Part shown: in pieces, positions 24,831 through 33,354 of the stretch
How the letters are laid out: each line of letters starts with the position of its first letter
Numbering within the stretch: position 1 is the first letter of the stretch
Assembly (NCBI GenBank): GCA_033851955.1
Contig: JAWSVK010000001.1
Location: forward strand, 1 to 64,000
Reading direction: 5' to 3'
Source of the DNA: Profundibacter sp033851955
GTDB lineage: Bacteria > Pseudomonadota > Alphaproteobacteria > Rhodobacterales > Rhodobacteraceae
Length of the DNA: 64,000 bases
Program-made: the position numbers and the translations under genes
Notes under the pieces: model-generated
What the model saw: the letters and a program-made list of their open reading frames with translations, nothing else
Told to the model about the DNA's origin: nothing
Databases searched by the model: none

Positions 24831-25445
24831 CTATTGATCCGGCGCAATCAAACCCAACCCGCGCAGGTAAATCCCGATGCCGCTTTCCAGCAGTTCTTCG
24901 GCAGGAAACGGGCTTTGGGTGCCGGGGGATCCGCGGGCAAACAGCTCGACCACCCCGTGGCTCATCGCCCAGATGTGCGCCGCCACCATCGACGCGGGCG
25001 GGCGACGATCAATCGGCATTTGCAGGGTCAATTGAGCTGCCGCTTGATCAAGTTGGCCAAGCGCATGGGTGGCGGCCTGGGCCAAATCGGCGTTGCGATT
25101 GATCGAAATGCCGCTTTCAAACATCGCCACGTAATGGCCGGGGTATTTGCGAGCAAAGGCGAGGTACGCCCGACCCGTGCTTTCAAACGCCTGCAGGCCT
25201 GAGCGGTTTTTACCCAACGCAAATTCCATCAGATCGCCAAAGATCCGGTACCCCTCAAGCGCGGCCCCGGCGATCAAGTCTTCGCGGCCTTCAAAATGAC
25301 GGTAAACGGCGGCGGGGGTGACGCCTGCCAGCTTTGCGGCCTCGGATAGGGTAAATCCGTTGGGGCCTTTTTCCTCGATCAATTTGACTGCTGCATCCAT
25401 CAATGCACTGCGCAGATTGCCGTGATGATAGCCGCGTTTTGACAT
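24831..25445 (-). CDS. TetR-family regulator with TetR_C_33-like domain
   Basis: This 204-residue protein from ATG 25445 (MSKRGYHHGNLRSALMDAAV) has the TetR helix-turn-helix within residues about 12-55 (FTLSEAAKLAGVTPAAVYRHFEGREDLI). Its start overlaps the stop of ppk2 by one base on the minus strand (TAATG), so it is probably made from the same transcript as polyphosphate kinase 2. A link between polyphosphate metabolism and this regulator is therefore suggested, but no operator is seen. It converges on rpsI across the rpsI terminator. Confidence 0.88.
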   Translation of the reverse strand: MSKRGYHHGNLRSALMDAAVKLIEEKGPNGFTLSEAAKLAGVTPAAVYRHFEGREDLIAGAALEGYRIFGDLMEFALGKNRSGLQAFESTGRAYLAFARKYPGHYVAMFESGISINRNADLAQAATHALGQLDQAAAQLTLQMPIDRRPPASMVAAHIWAMSHGVVELFARGSPGTQSPFPAEELLESGIGIYLRGLGLIAPDQ

Positions 25446-26332
25446 TATTCGACCCACATCTCGGGGCCGCCACATATTTTGTCGTCCGGCGCACAGGCCA
25501 CTTCGGCGTCTTTGCCGTCATAGTCGATCTGGTTCAAAACCGCACGAATGGTGGCAATGCGGGCACGGCGTTTGTCGTCTGAACGGATGATGGTCCACGG
25601 CGCATTTTCACTGTGGCTGCGGGCAAAAGTTTCCTCAATTGCGTCGGAATAGGCGTCCCAACGGTTTAGACCCTCAACATCAATCCAGCTTAATTTCCAC
25701 TGCTTTAGCGGGTCTTTTTCGCGTGACATGAACCGGCGCAGCTGCTCGGCGCGACCGACATTCTGCCAGATTTTGACGAAATGAATGCCTTCGTCGACCA
25801 GCATTTCTTCAAATTCGGGCAGTTGCCAGAAAAAGCTGACGCGCTGTTGGGGTGTGCAAAATTCAAACACATGTTCCACCACGCCACGATTGTACCATGA
25901 GCGGTCAAACAGGGTGATTTCACCACCAGCTGGCAGATGTGAAATATAGCGTTGAAAATACCACTGGGTGACCTCACGATCCGAGGGCTTTGAGAGTGCC
26001 ACAATCTTGGCGTTTCTTGGATTAAGGTTCTCGCGTATCCGTTTGATTGCGCCGCCTTTTCCAGCAGCATCTCGTCCCTCAAACACCACCGCGACGCGGG
26101 CGTTGGTGGCCTTAACCCAAGCCTGACACTTTACCAGTTCAACCTGCAACGCGGCCATGGTGGCCTCATACTCTGCAGTTTTCAGGCGTTTTCCATAGGG
26201 GTAGCTGGCGGTGATGATGTCCTTTTTACCAGCACCCGTGATGGCGTCGCGAATGGCGGGAGGCGCGTCCTCGTTAAAGAATTTCGAGATCGCGCCATCA
26301 AACGGCAAAGTGGCAAATGGCTGGGTCATCAT
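25445..26332 (-). CDS. ppk2: Polyphosphate kinase 2
   Basis: This 295-residue protein from ATG 26332 (MMTQPFATLPFDG) is a class I PPK2. It has the Walker A motif FEGRDAAGKGGAIKRI, the lid-module segment LSKPSDREVTQWYFQRYISHLP and the Walker B region LFDRSWYNRGVVEHVFEF. PPK2 enzymes use polyphosphate to phosphorylate nucleoside diphosphates (or the reverse), preferring GTP or ATP production depending on the member. It lies downstream of metAA on the same strand with a 13-base gap and overlaps the tetR start. Confidence 0.95.
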   Translation of the reverse strand: MMTQPFATLPFDGAISKFFNEDAPPAIRDAITGAGKKDIITASYPYGKRLKTAEYEATMAALQVELVKCQAWVKATNARVAVVFEGRDAAGKGGAIKRIRENLNPRNAKIVALSKPSDREVTQWYFQRYISHLPAGGEITLFDRSWYNRGVVEHVFEFCTPQQRVSFFWQLPEFEEMLVDEGIHFVKIWQNVGRAEQLRRFMSREKDPLKQWKLSWIDVEGLNRWDAYSDAIEETFARSHSENAPWTIIRSDDKRRARIATIRAVLNQIDYDGKDAEVACAPDDKICGGPEMWVE

Positions 26333-26345
26333 AGCTTCCTTTGGC

Positions 26346-27284
26346 TTATCCGCGTAAATCGGTGGTCTGTTGGCCGATCTTGTCCAAATCAAACGGCGTG
26401 GTCAGATAAATTTCGCTGATCCAGTTGGTATAAAGCAAATGCGCGTGGCTGCGCCAACGGTTTTGTGGCGGTTGGGTCGTGTCATTACTCGGGTAATAAT
26501 TGACTGGCACGTTGATCGGTTTACCAGCCGCCACATCGCGATCATATTCGGTCTTTAGGCTGCCGGTGTCATATTCAAAATGATTGAATATATAAAGCGC
26601 TCGATGGGTGGCATCCTCAACCAAACAGGGCCCGACTTCGTCACTGCCAAGCAGGGTGACCAATCCATCACGGGCGTCAATTTCACGGCGCTTCATTTCG
26701 GTCCAGCGGCTAACAGGAATTACGCAATCATCGGAAAATCCGCGCAAATAGGGTGATGCAGGTTGCAGGTTTTGGTGGCGAAAACACCCGAACGCCTTGG
26801 CGTCCAGCATGTGTTTTTGCACCCCATGGAAGTGGTTGATCATCGCCATACCGCCCCAGCAAACCCCAAAGGTGGAATGCACGTTGGTTTGGGTCCAATC
26901 GAAAATCTCGCGCAGTTCATCCCAATAGGTGACATCTTCAAAGGGCAGATGCTCAATCGGGGCGCCTGTGATGATCAAGCCGTCAAATTTTTGATCCTTA
27001 ACATCCTGGAATGATTTGTAAAATTCACCCATATGGGACGCGGATGTGTTCTTGCTATGGTGCTCGGACATCCGGATCAGGGTCAGTTCTACCTGCAAAG
27101 GCGTTGCGCCGATGATGCGGGCAAACTGGGTTTCGGTGGCGATTTTTTCGGGCATCAAATTCAGCAAAGCAATGCGCTGCGGCCGGATGTCTTGGCTGTC
27201 CGCTTGGCTGCGGCTCATCACCATCACGCCTTCTTTGGAAAGCGTTTCATATGCGGGCAGATTAGACGGAATTCTTATCGGCAT
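26346..27284 (-). CDS. metAA: Homoserine O-acetyltransferase (MetA fold)
   Basis: This 312-residue enzyme is a MetA-type homoserine O-acyltransferase: MPIRIPSNLPAYETLSKEGV, the catalytic Cys142 in TFGVCWGGMA, and the histidine motif FNHFEYD. MetA-fold enzymes carry either Gly (succinyl-CoA users such as E. coli) or Glu (acetyl-CoA users) at position 111; here it reads GAPIEHLPFE with Glu111, so acetyl-CoA is the predicted donor. It makes O-acetylhomoserine for methionine synthesis. No SAM-II riboswitch is seen, and the gene follows a P-loop protein gene by nine bases. Confidence 0.94.
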   Translation of the reverse strand: MPIRIPSNLPAYETLSKEGVMVMSRSQADSQDIRPQRIALLNLMPEKIATETQFARIIGATPLQVELTLIRMSEHHSKNTSASHMGEFYKSFQDVKDQKFDGLIITGAPIEHLPFEDVTYWDELREIFDWTQTNVHSTFGVCWGGMAMINHFHGVQKHMLDAKAFGCFRHQNLQPASPYLRGFSDDCVIPVSRWTEMKRREIDARDGLVTLLGSDEVGPCLVEDATHRALYIFNHFEYDTGSLKTEYDRDVAAGKPINVPVNYYPSNDTTQPPQNRWRSHAHLLYTNWISEIYLTTPFDLDKIGQQTTDLRG

Positions 27285-27293
27285 TTTATTATC

Positions 27294-28160
27294 CTAATGA
27301 GCGGCAGAAATGGCGGCGCCGATCAGGGCGTCAAAATCTTCGGGCGTTGCAATATTTGCAACGTCCCCGGCTTGCAGGGTCACGCCCCAATTGTCGGCCA
27401 TCGCTTTGTAACGCGGCTGGCGATGCGACAGCGCTTCAGCATAGCCCCAACGGATGAAATCATCCGGGTCAACTTGGGCTTCGGTGCAACCCTTTAGCGC
27501 AAGGTAGCGTTGCCACATATCCCGCATGATTTCGGGGGGGTAATACATCGGCTTTGGTGCGGCGTTAAACCTCTTGATCAGTTGATCCGCATGGGCTTCG
27601 CTGCCCTTGATCCAGACCAGCAACAATGTGTCAGACAGGTGGTGCAGCACGGGGTCGTTCGGGTCGTTTGGATCCACCACTTCGCAGATCGAACCACCTG
27701 TGTCACAGATGAAATTCGTATAATTATCAATGGCTTGTGACTTCTCTATAAACTGGCCTGTGTCGCATAATGCATTGATTTCAGCGTTTTGATGCTGCTC
27801 TTGGCGCAGCATATAGTCTTCAAACGCCAAGCCGCCTTTTTCTGGATCGCCGGGTTTGCCCAAATAGCTGGACAGGGGGGCCAAATCATCAAAACTGAGG
27901 TTGGAAGAAATACTGATGCTGTTGGTGCGCAACAGCTCGGCCAAAAGCGGGTTTTTTGCCGCTTCTCGATCTAAGTTATTGGCGATAGCCTGGCCCATAT
28001 ATTCGGTGCCAATCCGGTAATCGACTGAATAATGGAACCAATCTCCTGCGGTTCGCAAAGCATTGGCCACATGGGTCTTGCCAAGGCCGGACATGCCAAA
28101 CAGGGCCACGCGTTTATGCTTGGCTTTGTGATAGGCGCTGGCGGTTTTGTAGATCATCAT
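27294..28160 (-). CDS. P-loop NTPase of unknown function, upstream of metAA
   Basis: This 288-residue cytoplasmic protein has one clear Walker A motif near residue 22, LFGMSGLGKTHVANAL, and then YSVDYRIGTEYM, which resembles the substrate-binding start of small-molecule kinases. Later parts include LSDTLLLVWIKGSEAHADQL, MYYPPEIMRDMW and DDFIRWGYAEAL. I do not recognise a named family. It is translated just ahead of metAA (nine-base gap), so it may be linked to homoserine or methionine metabolism, but that is inference from position alone. Confidence 0.7.
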   Translation of the reverse strand: MMIYKTASAYHKAKHKRVALFGMSGLGKTHVANALRTAGDWFHYSVDYRIGTEYMGQAIANNLDREAAKNPLLAELLRTNSISISSNLSFDDLAPLSSYLGKPGDPEKGGLAFEDYMLRQEQHQNAEINALCDTGQFIEKSQAIDNYTNFICDTGGSICEVVDPNDPNDPVLHHLSDTLLLVWIKGSEAHADQLIKRFNAAPKPMYYPPEIMRDMWQRYLALKGCTEAQVDPDDFIRWGYAEALSHRQPRYKAMADNWGVTLQAGDVANIATPEDFDALIGAAISAAH

Positions 28161-28211
28161 TCTGGCCCTGCATTTGGTGTAGGTCTTTGGTAGCCAGCCA
28201 GCCGCAAAGGG

Positions 28212-29084
28212 TCAAATGGTATTGGGGTTTTGTGCGGCTTTGAAGTTCAGGTAATTGGCGGCAAAAATGATCGCGGCCCCCAAAAATACCAGCGCATCTA
28301 AAGGTTCGTTGTAAAACAACGCGCCGATGATGGCGATCAGCGGCAGGCGGGCAAAGTCAAACGGCATGACGGTGCTGGCCGGGGCAATTGTCAGGGCTCG
28401 AGTGATGCAGAAATGCGCCAGCAGCCCGCCGATCCCAATCAAAATTAGCCACGGCAAAGTCTGGGCTGACGGGCCCTGAATATCGCCGTCATAGCCAGCG
28501 AATATTAGGCCAAAGACCGATTGCATCACCACCAGCCAGAACAGGATGTTGGTGGTCGTACTGCTGCGGGTCAGTCGTTTGGTGAAAATTGTTGTGCCAG
28601 CAAAACAGATCGCGGCGATGGCGGCGGCGATCAGGCCCCAGTCCAATGTGTCTGTATGCGGGCGTGCCACGATCAAAATGCCAATGAATCCAATGATCCC
28701 TGCCAAAACCCGCAGCTTGGTCAACCGTTCGCCCAACAGCAGCGGGGACAGGGCGATCACCCACAAAGGTGCTGTGAACTCGAGCGCAAAAACCTGTGCC
28801 AATGGGATGACTGTTAATGCGAAATACCACAGGTTTTGGCCCGTAAAATGGCAGATATTACGCAGCAAATGAGTGGAGAACTGTCGTGGATTGATTTGCG
28901 GTATCGTGCCGACAAACCCGCCGATTGAAACCACAATCAAAACCCCGATCAACGAGCGGTAAAGCAGTAACTCAAACGTGTCCAACTCAAAACTGACAGC
29001 CCGTCCGGCAACGGCCATGGATGAGAACGACACAATGGCCCCAATCATCCAAAGGGCGGCTCGTAAAGTTGGGCTGGCTGGCAT
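28212..29084 (-). CDS. EamA/DMT-superfamily transporter
   Basis: The protein of 290 residues has ten hydrophobic segments in two similar halves, each an EamA repeat (ELLLYRSLIGVLIVV ... LLLGERLTKLRVLAGIIGFIGILI, then LPWLILIGIGGLLAHFCITRAL ... YNEPLDALVFLGAAIIFAANY). Such proteins usually export metabolites such as amino acids or related compounds. The ATG overlaps the stop of the small monooxygenase gene by one base (TAATG), so the two are translated together. The substrate is unknown. Confidence 0.88.
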   Translation of the reverse strand: MPASPTLRAALWMIGAIVSFSSMAVAGRAVSFELDTFELLLYRSLIGVLIVVSIGGFVGTIPQINPRQFSTHLLRNICHFTGQNLWYFALTVIPLAQVFALEFTAPLWVIALSPLLLGERLTKLRVLAGIIGFIGILIVARPHTDTLDWGLIAAAIAAICFAGTTIFTKRLTRSSTTTNILFWLVVMQSVFGLIFAGYDGDIQGPSAQTLPWLILIGIGGLLAHFCITRALTIAPASTVMPFDFARLPLIAIIGALFYNEPLDALVFLGAAIIFAANYLNFKAAQNPNTI

Positions 29085-29374
29085 TATTTAGCCTCAGAAA
29101 TGCTATAGCTGCGTGGGATCCCGGTGGTGATGCGGGCCCAGTCGCTGTTTTTGGTGCGGTTTTGGTGCTGATCAAAATCGGCACGGCAGGCAAATGTCTC
29201 GGCCACGTTAAAGCGGCCACTGGTGTGCGGATCTGGGCTGACATTAAAGCTGATGCAGCCCTTCTCAAGTCGTGTGAGGCGAATATGTTCGGGCAGGGCG
29301 GTTTTAACTTCATCCAAACGGTCTGCGGGCACATCAATATGCCCCGTTAAATGAATTTGCTTAACGAATGTCAT
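29084..29374 (-). CDS. Antibiotic biosynthesis monooxygenase (ABM) domain protein
   Basis: This 96-residue protein from ATG 29374 (MTFVKQIHLTGHIDVPADRL) is a single dimeric ferredoxin-like ABM domain, with the usual ILTRLEKGCISFNVSP-type strand (here RLTRLEKGCISFNVSPDP) and the NVAETFACRADFDQHQ helix. Members include quinol monooxygenases and heme-degrading enzymes; others have no known activity. Its stop overlaps the start of the EamA transporter gene. The start codon itself lies in the left arm of an inverted repeat element. Confidence 0.75.
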   Translation of the reverse strand: MTFVKQIHLTGHIDVPADRLDEVKTALPEHIRLTRLEKGCISFNVSPDPHTSGRFNVAETFACRADFDQHQNRTKNSDWARITTGIPRSYSISEAK

Positions 29375-29452
29375 TTTTGTTCCATAAATATCCGCGCCGC
29401 AGGCAAGAAAACTCTTATGCGCTTCGCGCGAGGATATTTGCAGAACAAAAAT
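29373..29452. repeat. Inverted pair of the ATTTTTGTTC-N3-AAATATCC element
   Basis: Left arm 29373-29397 reads ATTTTTGTTC, CAT, AAATATCC, GCGC. The right arm 29428-29452, read on the minus strand, is ATTTTTGTTC, TGC, AAATATCC, TCGC. The two form a long imperfect inverted repeat around a 30-base spacer. A third copy is at 6075-6107. The left arm covers the start codon region of the ABM gene. Confidence 0.65.
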
Positions 29453-29579
29453 TATGCAATTGTTAACCAGAATCACCCTAAGATTTTATCACGGTACAGG
29501 CGGGGACGCCGATGGCCGTGAACGAAAATGCATCCTGACCCTAGGTTTGGTCAGGATGTTTTCACGCCAATTCCACGCA

Positions 29580-31148
29580 CTATTCCCATTCAATGGTGCC
29601 CGGTGGTTTGCTGGTGATGTCATATGTAACACGGTTGATGCCCTCGACCTCGTTGATGATACGGGTTGCGGTTTCACCAAGAAACTCGTGTGTGAAGGGA
29701 TAGTAATCGGCTGTCATTCCGTCGACTGATGTGACGGCACGCAGTGCACAGGCGAAATCATAGGTGCGCCCATCGCCCATCACGCCGACAGTGCGCACAG
29801 GCAGTATAGCCACAAAGGCTTGCCAGATTTCGTCATACAGATTGTGTTTGCGGATTTGATCAATGTAAACCGCATCTGCTTTGCGCAGGATTTCCAGCTT
29901 TTCCATGGTGATTTCACCGGGGCAGCGGATCGCAAGGCCAGGTCCAGGGAACGGGTGGCGGCCAATAAAGGAAGCCGGCAAACCCAGCTCGTGGCCCAAA
30001 GCGCGGACCTCGTCTTTGAACAATTCACGCAGTGGCTCGACCAGTTTCATGCCCATTTTTTCAGGCAATCCGCCAACATTGTGGTGGCTTTTGATTGTCA
30101 CTGAAGGGCCGCCGGAAAATGAGACGCTTTCGATCACGTCAGGATAAAGCGTTCCTTGGGCTAAGAATTTGGCTCCGCCCACTTCGCCCGCGTGTTTTTG
30201 AAATACATCAATAAACAGTTTTCCAATGATTTTGCGTTTGGTCTCGGGGTCGGACTGGCCATCCAATTCACCCAAGAACAATTCACGCTCATCCGCGTGG
30301 ATCAGCGGCATATTGTAATGATCGCGGAACATTTCGACCACTTCTTCGGCCTCGTTCTGACGTAACAAACCGTGGTCAACGAAAACGCAGGTCAGTTGAT
30401 CGCCAATTGCCTCGTGAATTAGCACGGCGGCCACCGAAGAATCGACCCCGCCGGACAATCCGCAAATCACTTTGGAATCACCAACCTGTTCGCGAATTTT
30501 GCGAATGGCTTCTTCGCGGTAGGCCCCCATGGTCCAATCACCCGTAAATCCGGCCAGTTTGATGAAATTCTCATAAAACTTGGCGCCATTCGGGGTGTGA
30601 TGCACTTCGGGGTGGAATTGGACCGCATAGAAATTGCGCGAGATGTCTGCAGTGATGGCAAATGGTGCATTCGGGGAGGTGCCGTAAACTTCAAATCCGG
30701 GGGCTATTTTGGCGACGTGATCACCATGGCTCATCCAGACTTGTTCGCGGTCTTCATCACCGGAAAACCAGCCATCCAGCATTGACATATGATCAGGCGT
30801 CGGGGTGACAAAAGCGCGGCCATATTCAGCTGTGCCATGCCCACGTTCAACCAAGCCGCCGAGCATATGCATCATAACCTGTTGGCCATAACAGATGCCC
30901 AGCACCGGAACGCCCGCGTCAAACAGGCTGGCGGGTGGGCGCGGCGATCCGTCGTCAATAACGCTGGATGGCCCCCCCGAAAGAATGACCGCTTTTGGCG
31001 CGAAATCGGCCAGAAAACTGTCACTCACCTTATTGAAGGGATGAATTTCGCAATAGACGTTTAGCTCGCGCAAGCGACGCGCAATCAGCTGCGTTACCTG
31101 TGAGCCAAAGTCGATGATAAGAAGGCGGTCATGCTGTGTATCTGTCAT
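29580..31148 (-). CDS. guaA: GMP synthase (glutamine-hydrolysing)
   Basis: This 522-residue enzyme from ATG 31148 (MTDTQHDRLLIIDFGSQ) converts XMP to GMP. The class I glutamine amidotransferase domain covers residues about 10-200, with the catalytic Cys in VLGICYGQQ and the His-Glu pair in QFHPEVHH. The ATP pyrophosphatase domain follows with the PP-loop LSGGVDSSV, and the dimerisation domain ends at IEWE. Length is as expected for the family. It is divergent from the MttB-type gene. Confidence 0.97.
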   Translation of the reverse strand: MTDTQHDRLLIIDFGSQVTQLIARRLRELNVYCEIHPFNKVSDSFLADFAPKAVILSGGPSSVIDDGSPRPPASLFDAGVPVLGICYGQQVMMHMLGGLVERGHGTAEYGRAFVTPTPDHMSMLDGWFSGDEDREQVWMSHGDHVAKIAPGFEVYGTSPNAPFAITADISRNFYAVQFHPEVHHTPNGAKFYENFIKLAGFTGDWTMGAYREEAIRKIREQVGDSKVICGLSGGVDSSVAAVLIHEAIGDQLTCVFVDHGLLRQNEAEEVVEMFRDHYNMPLIHADERELFLGELDGQSDPETKRKIIGKLFIDVFQKHAGEVGGAKFLAQGTLYPDVIESVSFSGGPSVTIKSHHNVGGLPEKMGMKLVEPLRELFKDEVRALGHELGLPASFIGRHPFPGPGLAIRCPGEITMEKLEILRKADAVYIDQIRKHNLYDEIWQAFVAILPVRTVGVMGDGRTYDFACALRAVTSVDGMTADYYPFTHEFLGETATRIINEVEGINRVTYDITSKPPGTIEWE

Positions 31149-31301
31149 GATCTGCCAATAGGCTGCGCGGGCGCGTTTATCAAGTGGGGGCATGTCGCTT
31201 TCCCCCCTGAAAGGCCGGATTTTGCCCCTGATCCCGTTGTGAATTGGCATATGTTGGAAAACACAGCTAACAAGACGAGCAAAAATTCGGGGAATCGACT
31301 G

Positions 31302-32846
31302 ATGACAAATGAGCGGGCAACACGGCGTACACGCGGCGGCGGAGGAGCGGCACGACGGGCTGAACGCACAGCTGTAAAAATCGAGGCCGAGAAATTCATC
31401 GAGCGTAAGATCCCCAATCTGGAAATGCTGGATGAAGCCGCGCTGGAGATTATTGAAAACAACGCCGAGACCGTTTTGGAAAATATCGGCGTGAATTTCG
31501 TCGACAATCCAGAGGCGCTGGAGGTTTGGCGCAAAGCTGGCGCCCGCGTTGAGGGCGAACGCGTTTTCATTCCACGGGGGTTGGCACGTAAACTATGTGA
31601 AACCGCACCTGCCAAATTCACCCAACATGCCCGCAATCCTGAACGTAATGTCGAAATTGGCGGGGACAATCTGGTTCTTGCGCCGGTTTATGGCCCGCCG
31701 TTTGTGCGCGACGCTGATGGTGGGCGGCGCTACGCGACAATGGATGATTTTCTCAAATTTGTGAAACTTGGTTATATGTCCAAATACCTGCACCATTCGG
31801 GCGGCACGGTTTGCGAGCCAACGGATGTGCCCGTGAACAAACGGCATCTGGATATGTTGCACGCCCATATGGTGTATTCTGATAAGCCGTTTATGGGGTC
31901 TGTGACCGAGCCAAGCCGCGCACAGGATTCGATTGAGATGTGCGAAATCCTGTTTGGCAAAGACTTCGTACAAGACAACACCGTAATGACGTCTTTGATC
32001 AACGTGAATTCGCCACTGACTTTTGATTCGATCATGATGGGCGCGATGGAAATCTATGCGCGCAACAATCAAGCCTGCATCGTATCGCCGTTTATCGTCG
32101 GGGGCGCGATGTCGCCGGTTTCGGTGATGGGCACTTTGACCCAAGTTCTCGCCGAAGTTCTGGCTGGCATCGCTTATAATCAATTGATCCGTCCCGGCGC
32201 GCCGGTGATTTTTGGCTGTTTTGTGACCTCGATCGATATGAATTCAGGTGCGCCGACCTTTGGGACGCCAGAAGCTACACAAATCCTTAACGGGGCGGGG
32301 CAGTTGGCCCGTCGCCTTAACCTTCCTTACAGATCTGGGGGCGGGCTTTGCGGCTCAAAACTGCCAGATGCTCAGGCAGCTTATGAAACGGCGCATACAC
32401 ATAACGCCGCATTGTTTGGTGGCGTTAACTTTATGCTGCATGCCTGTGGCTGGCTCGAAGGTGGCTTGGTGGCCAGTTTCGAGAAGTTCGTAATGGACGC
32501 TGATCAATTGGGTATTTTGCACCGCTTGGCGGCGGGTGTCGCAACAGACGAAAATGCCCAAGCCATGGGGGCAATTGCCGAGGTTGGTCCGGGCGGGCAT
32601 TTCTTGGGCTGTGAACATACCCAAGCCAATTTCAAAGATGCTTTTTGGCGCACCGAATTGTTTGATTATAAGCCGTTTGAAACCTGGGACGAAGAAGGCG
32701 CGCGAGACACCCAGACGCTGGCCAAAATTCGTGTTACCAAATTGTTGAACGATTATCAGCAACCGCCTCTGGACCCAGTGATTGCTGGGGCTTTGAAGGA
32801 TTACATCGAGGCCAAAAAAGCCTCGATGCCGGATGCAATGGTTTAA
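31302..32846 (+). CDS. MttB-family (trimethylamine methyltransferase-like) corrinoid methyltransferase
   Basis: From ATG 31302 (MTNERATRRTRGGGGAARRA) this 514-residue protein belongs to the MttB superfamily (COG5598). It shows the TIM-barrel pattern LENIGVNFVDNPEALEVWRKAGARV, HSGGTVCEPTDVPVN, and GGHFLGCEHTQANFKDAFWRTELFDY. Archaeal MttB uses pyrrolysine at an in-frame UAG; no amber codon interrupts this one, so it belongs to the non-pyrrolysine group that demethylates quaternary amines such as glycine betaine or proline betaine. The corrinoid partner and reductase genes are not in the window. A start at 31251 is possible. Confidence 0.88.
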   Translation: MTNERATRRTRGGGGAARRAERTAVKIEAEKFIERKIPNLEMLDEAALEIIENNAETVLENIGVNFVDNPEALEVWRKAGARVEGERVFIPRGLARKLCETAPAKFTQHARNPERNVEIGGDNLVLAPVYGPPFVRDADGGRRYATMDDFLKFVKLGYMSKYLHHSGGTVCEPTDVPVNKRHLDMLHAHMVYSDKPFMGSVTEPSRAQDSIEMCEILFGKDFVQDNTVMTSLINVNSPLTFDSIMMGAMEIYARNNQACIVSPFIVGGAMSPVSVMGTLTQVLAEVLAGIAYNQLIRPGAPVIFGCFVTSIDMNSGAPTFGTPEATQILNGAGQLARRLNLPYRSGGGLCGSKLPDAQAAYETAHTHNAALFGGVNFMLHACGWLEGGLVASFEKFVMDADQLGILHRLAAGVATDENAQAMGAIAEVGPGGHFLGCEHTQANFKDAFWRTELFDYKPFETWDEEGARDTQTLAKIRVTKLLNDYQQPPLDPVIAGALKDYIEAKKASMPDAMV

Positions 32847-32855
32847 CTGGGCTTG

Positions 32856-33149
32856 CTAAGTCAATCGTGTGCGGGCTTGCAATAGGCGCACTTCGCCCAT
32901 CAAGGCAATCAAAATAGAAACGTGACGGGCGATGCTATAACTGGCGTCGCCCGTTGTACGTTTGTCTTCCAGTACGGTTTCTTCTGACATCAGTTTTGCA
33001 ACCGCCTGTGCAGGAGATGGCATGGATGTCGATCTGATCAATCTTTGAAGATCGCGCTTGCGGCTGTAATCCACCATTCCAAATCGGGCGGCGCGGATCA
33101 AAAGGCGTGGACGATGCAGAGTTTTCAGCATGCTCATAAGGTCAGTCAT
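32856..33149 (-). CDS. DUF6477-type small protein
   Basis: This 97-residue protein from ATG 33149 (MTDLMSMLKTLHRPRLLIRA) is basic and helical, with RAARFGMVDYSRKRDLQRLI and a C-terminal LMGEVRLLQARTRLT. It resembles a small family that I know only from Rhodobacterales (DUF6477), and it has no assigned function. It converges with the MttB gene and is divergent from the DUF6456 regulator-like gene. Confidence 0.65.
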   Translation of the reverse strand: MTDLMSMLKTLHRPRLLIRAARFGMVDYSRKRDLQRLIRSTSMPSPAQAVAKLMSEETVLEDKRTTGDASYSIARHVSILIALMGEVRLLQARTRLT

Positions 33150-33354
33150 TAGGTTCAGCTCCTTGGTAAAGTTAACCATATAATTGCACAATCTAGACGT
33201 GTGTTGCGCATTGTTGCCAATGCCCGAACGCAGGTTTCAGAAAGGTTTATATTTTAACGATAATGCTAGGGAACGTTACGTTTGTTAATATTCGCGTAAC
33301 ACTCGTGACCAAAGCTACCACGCATGAAATGGCACAACGTGAAGGAGAGGTAAA

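Noticed and set aside
27285..28211. SAM-II riboswitch ahead of metAA
   Set aside because: metAA starts nine bases after the P-loop gene, and the 50-base gap further upstream is too short and lacks the pseudoknot layout.
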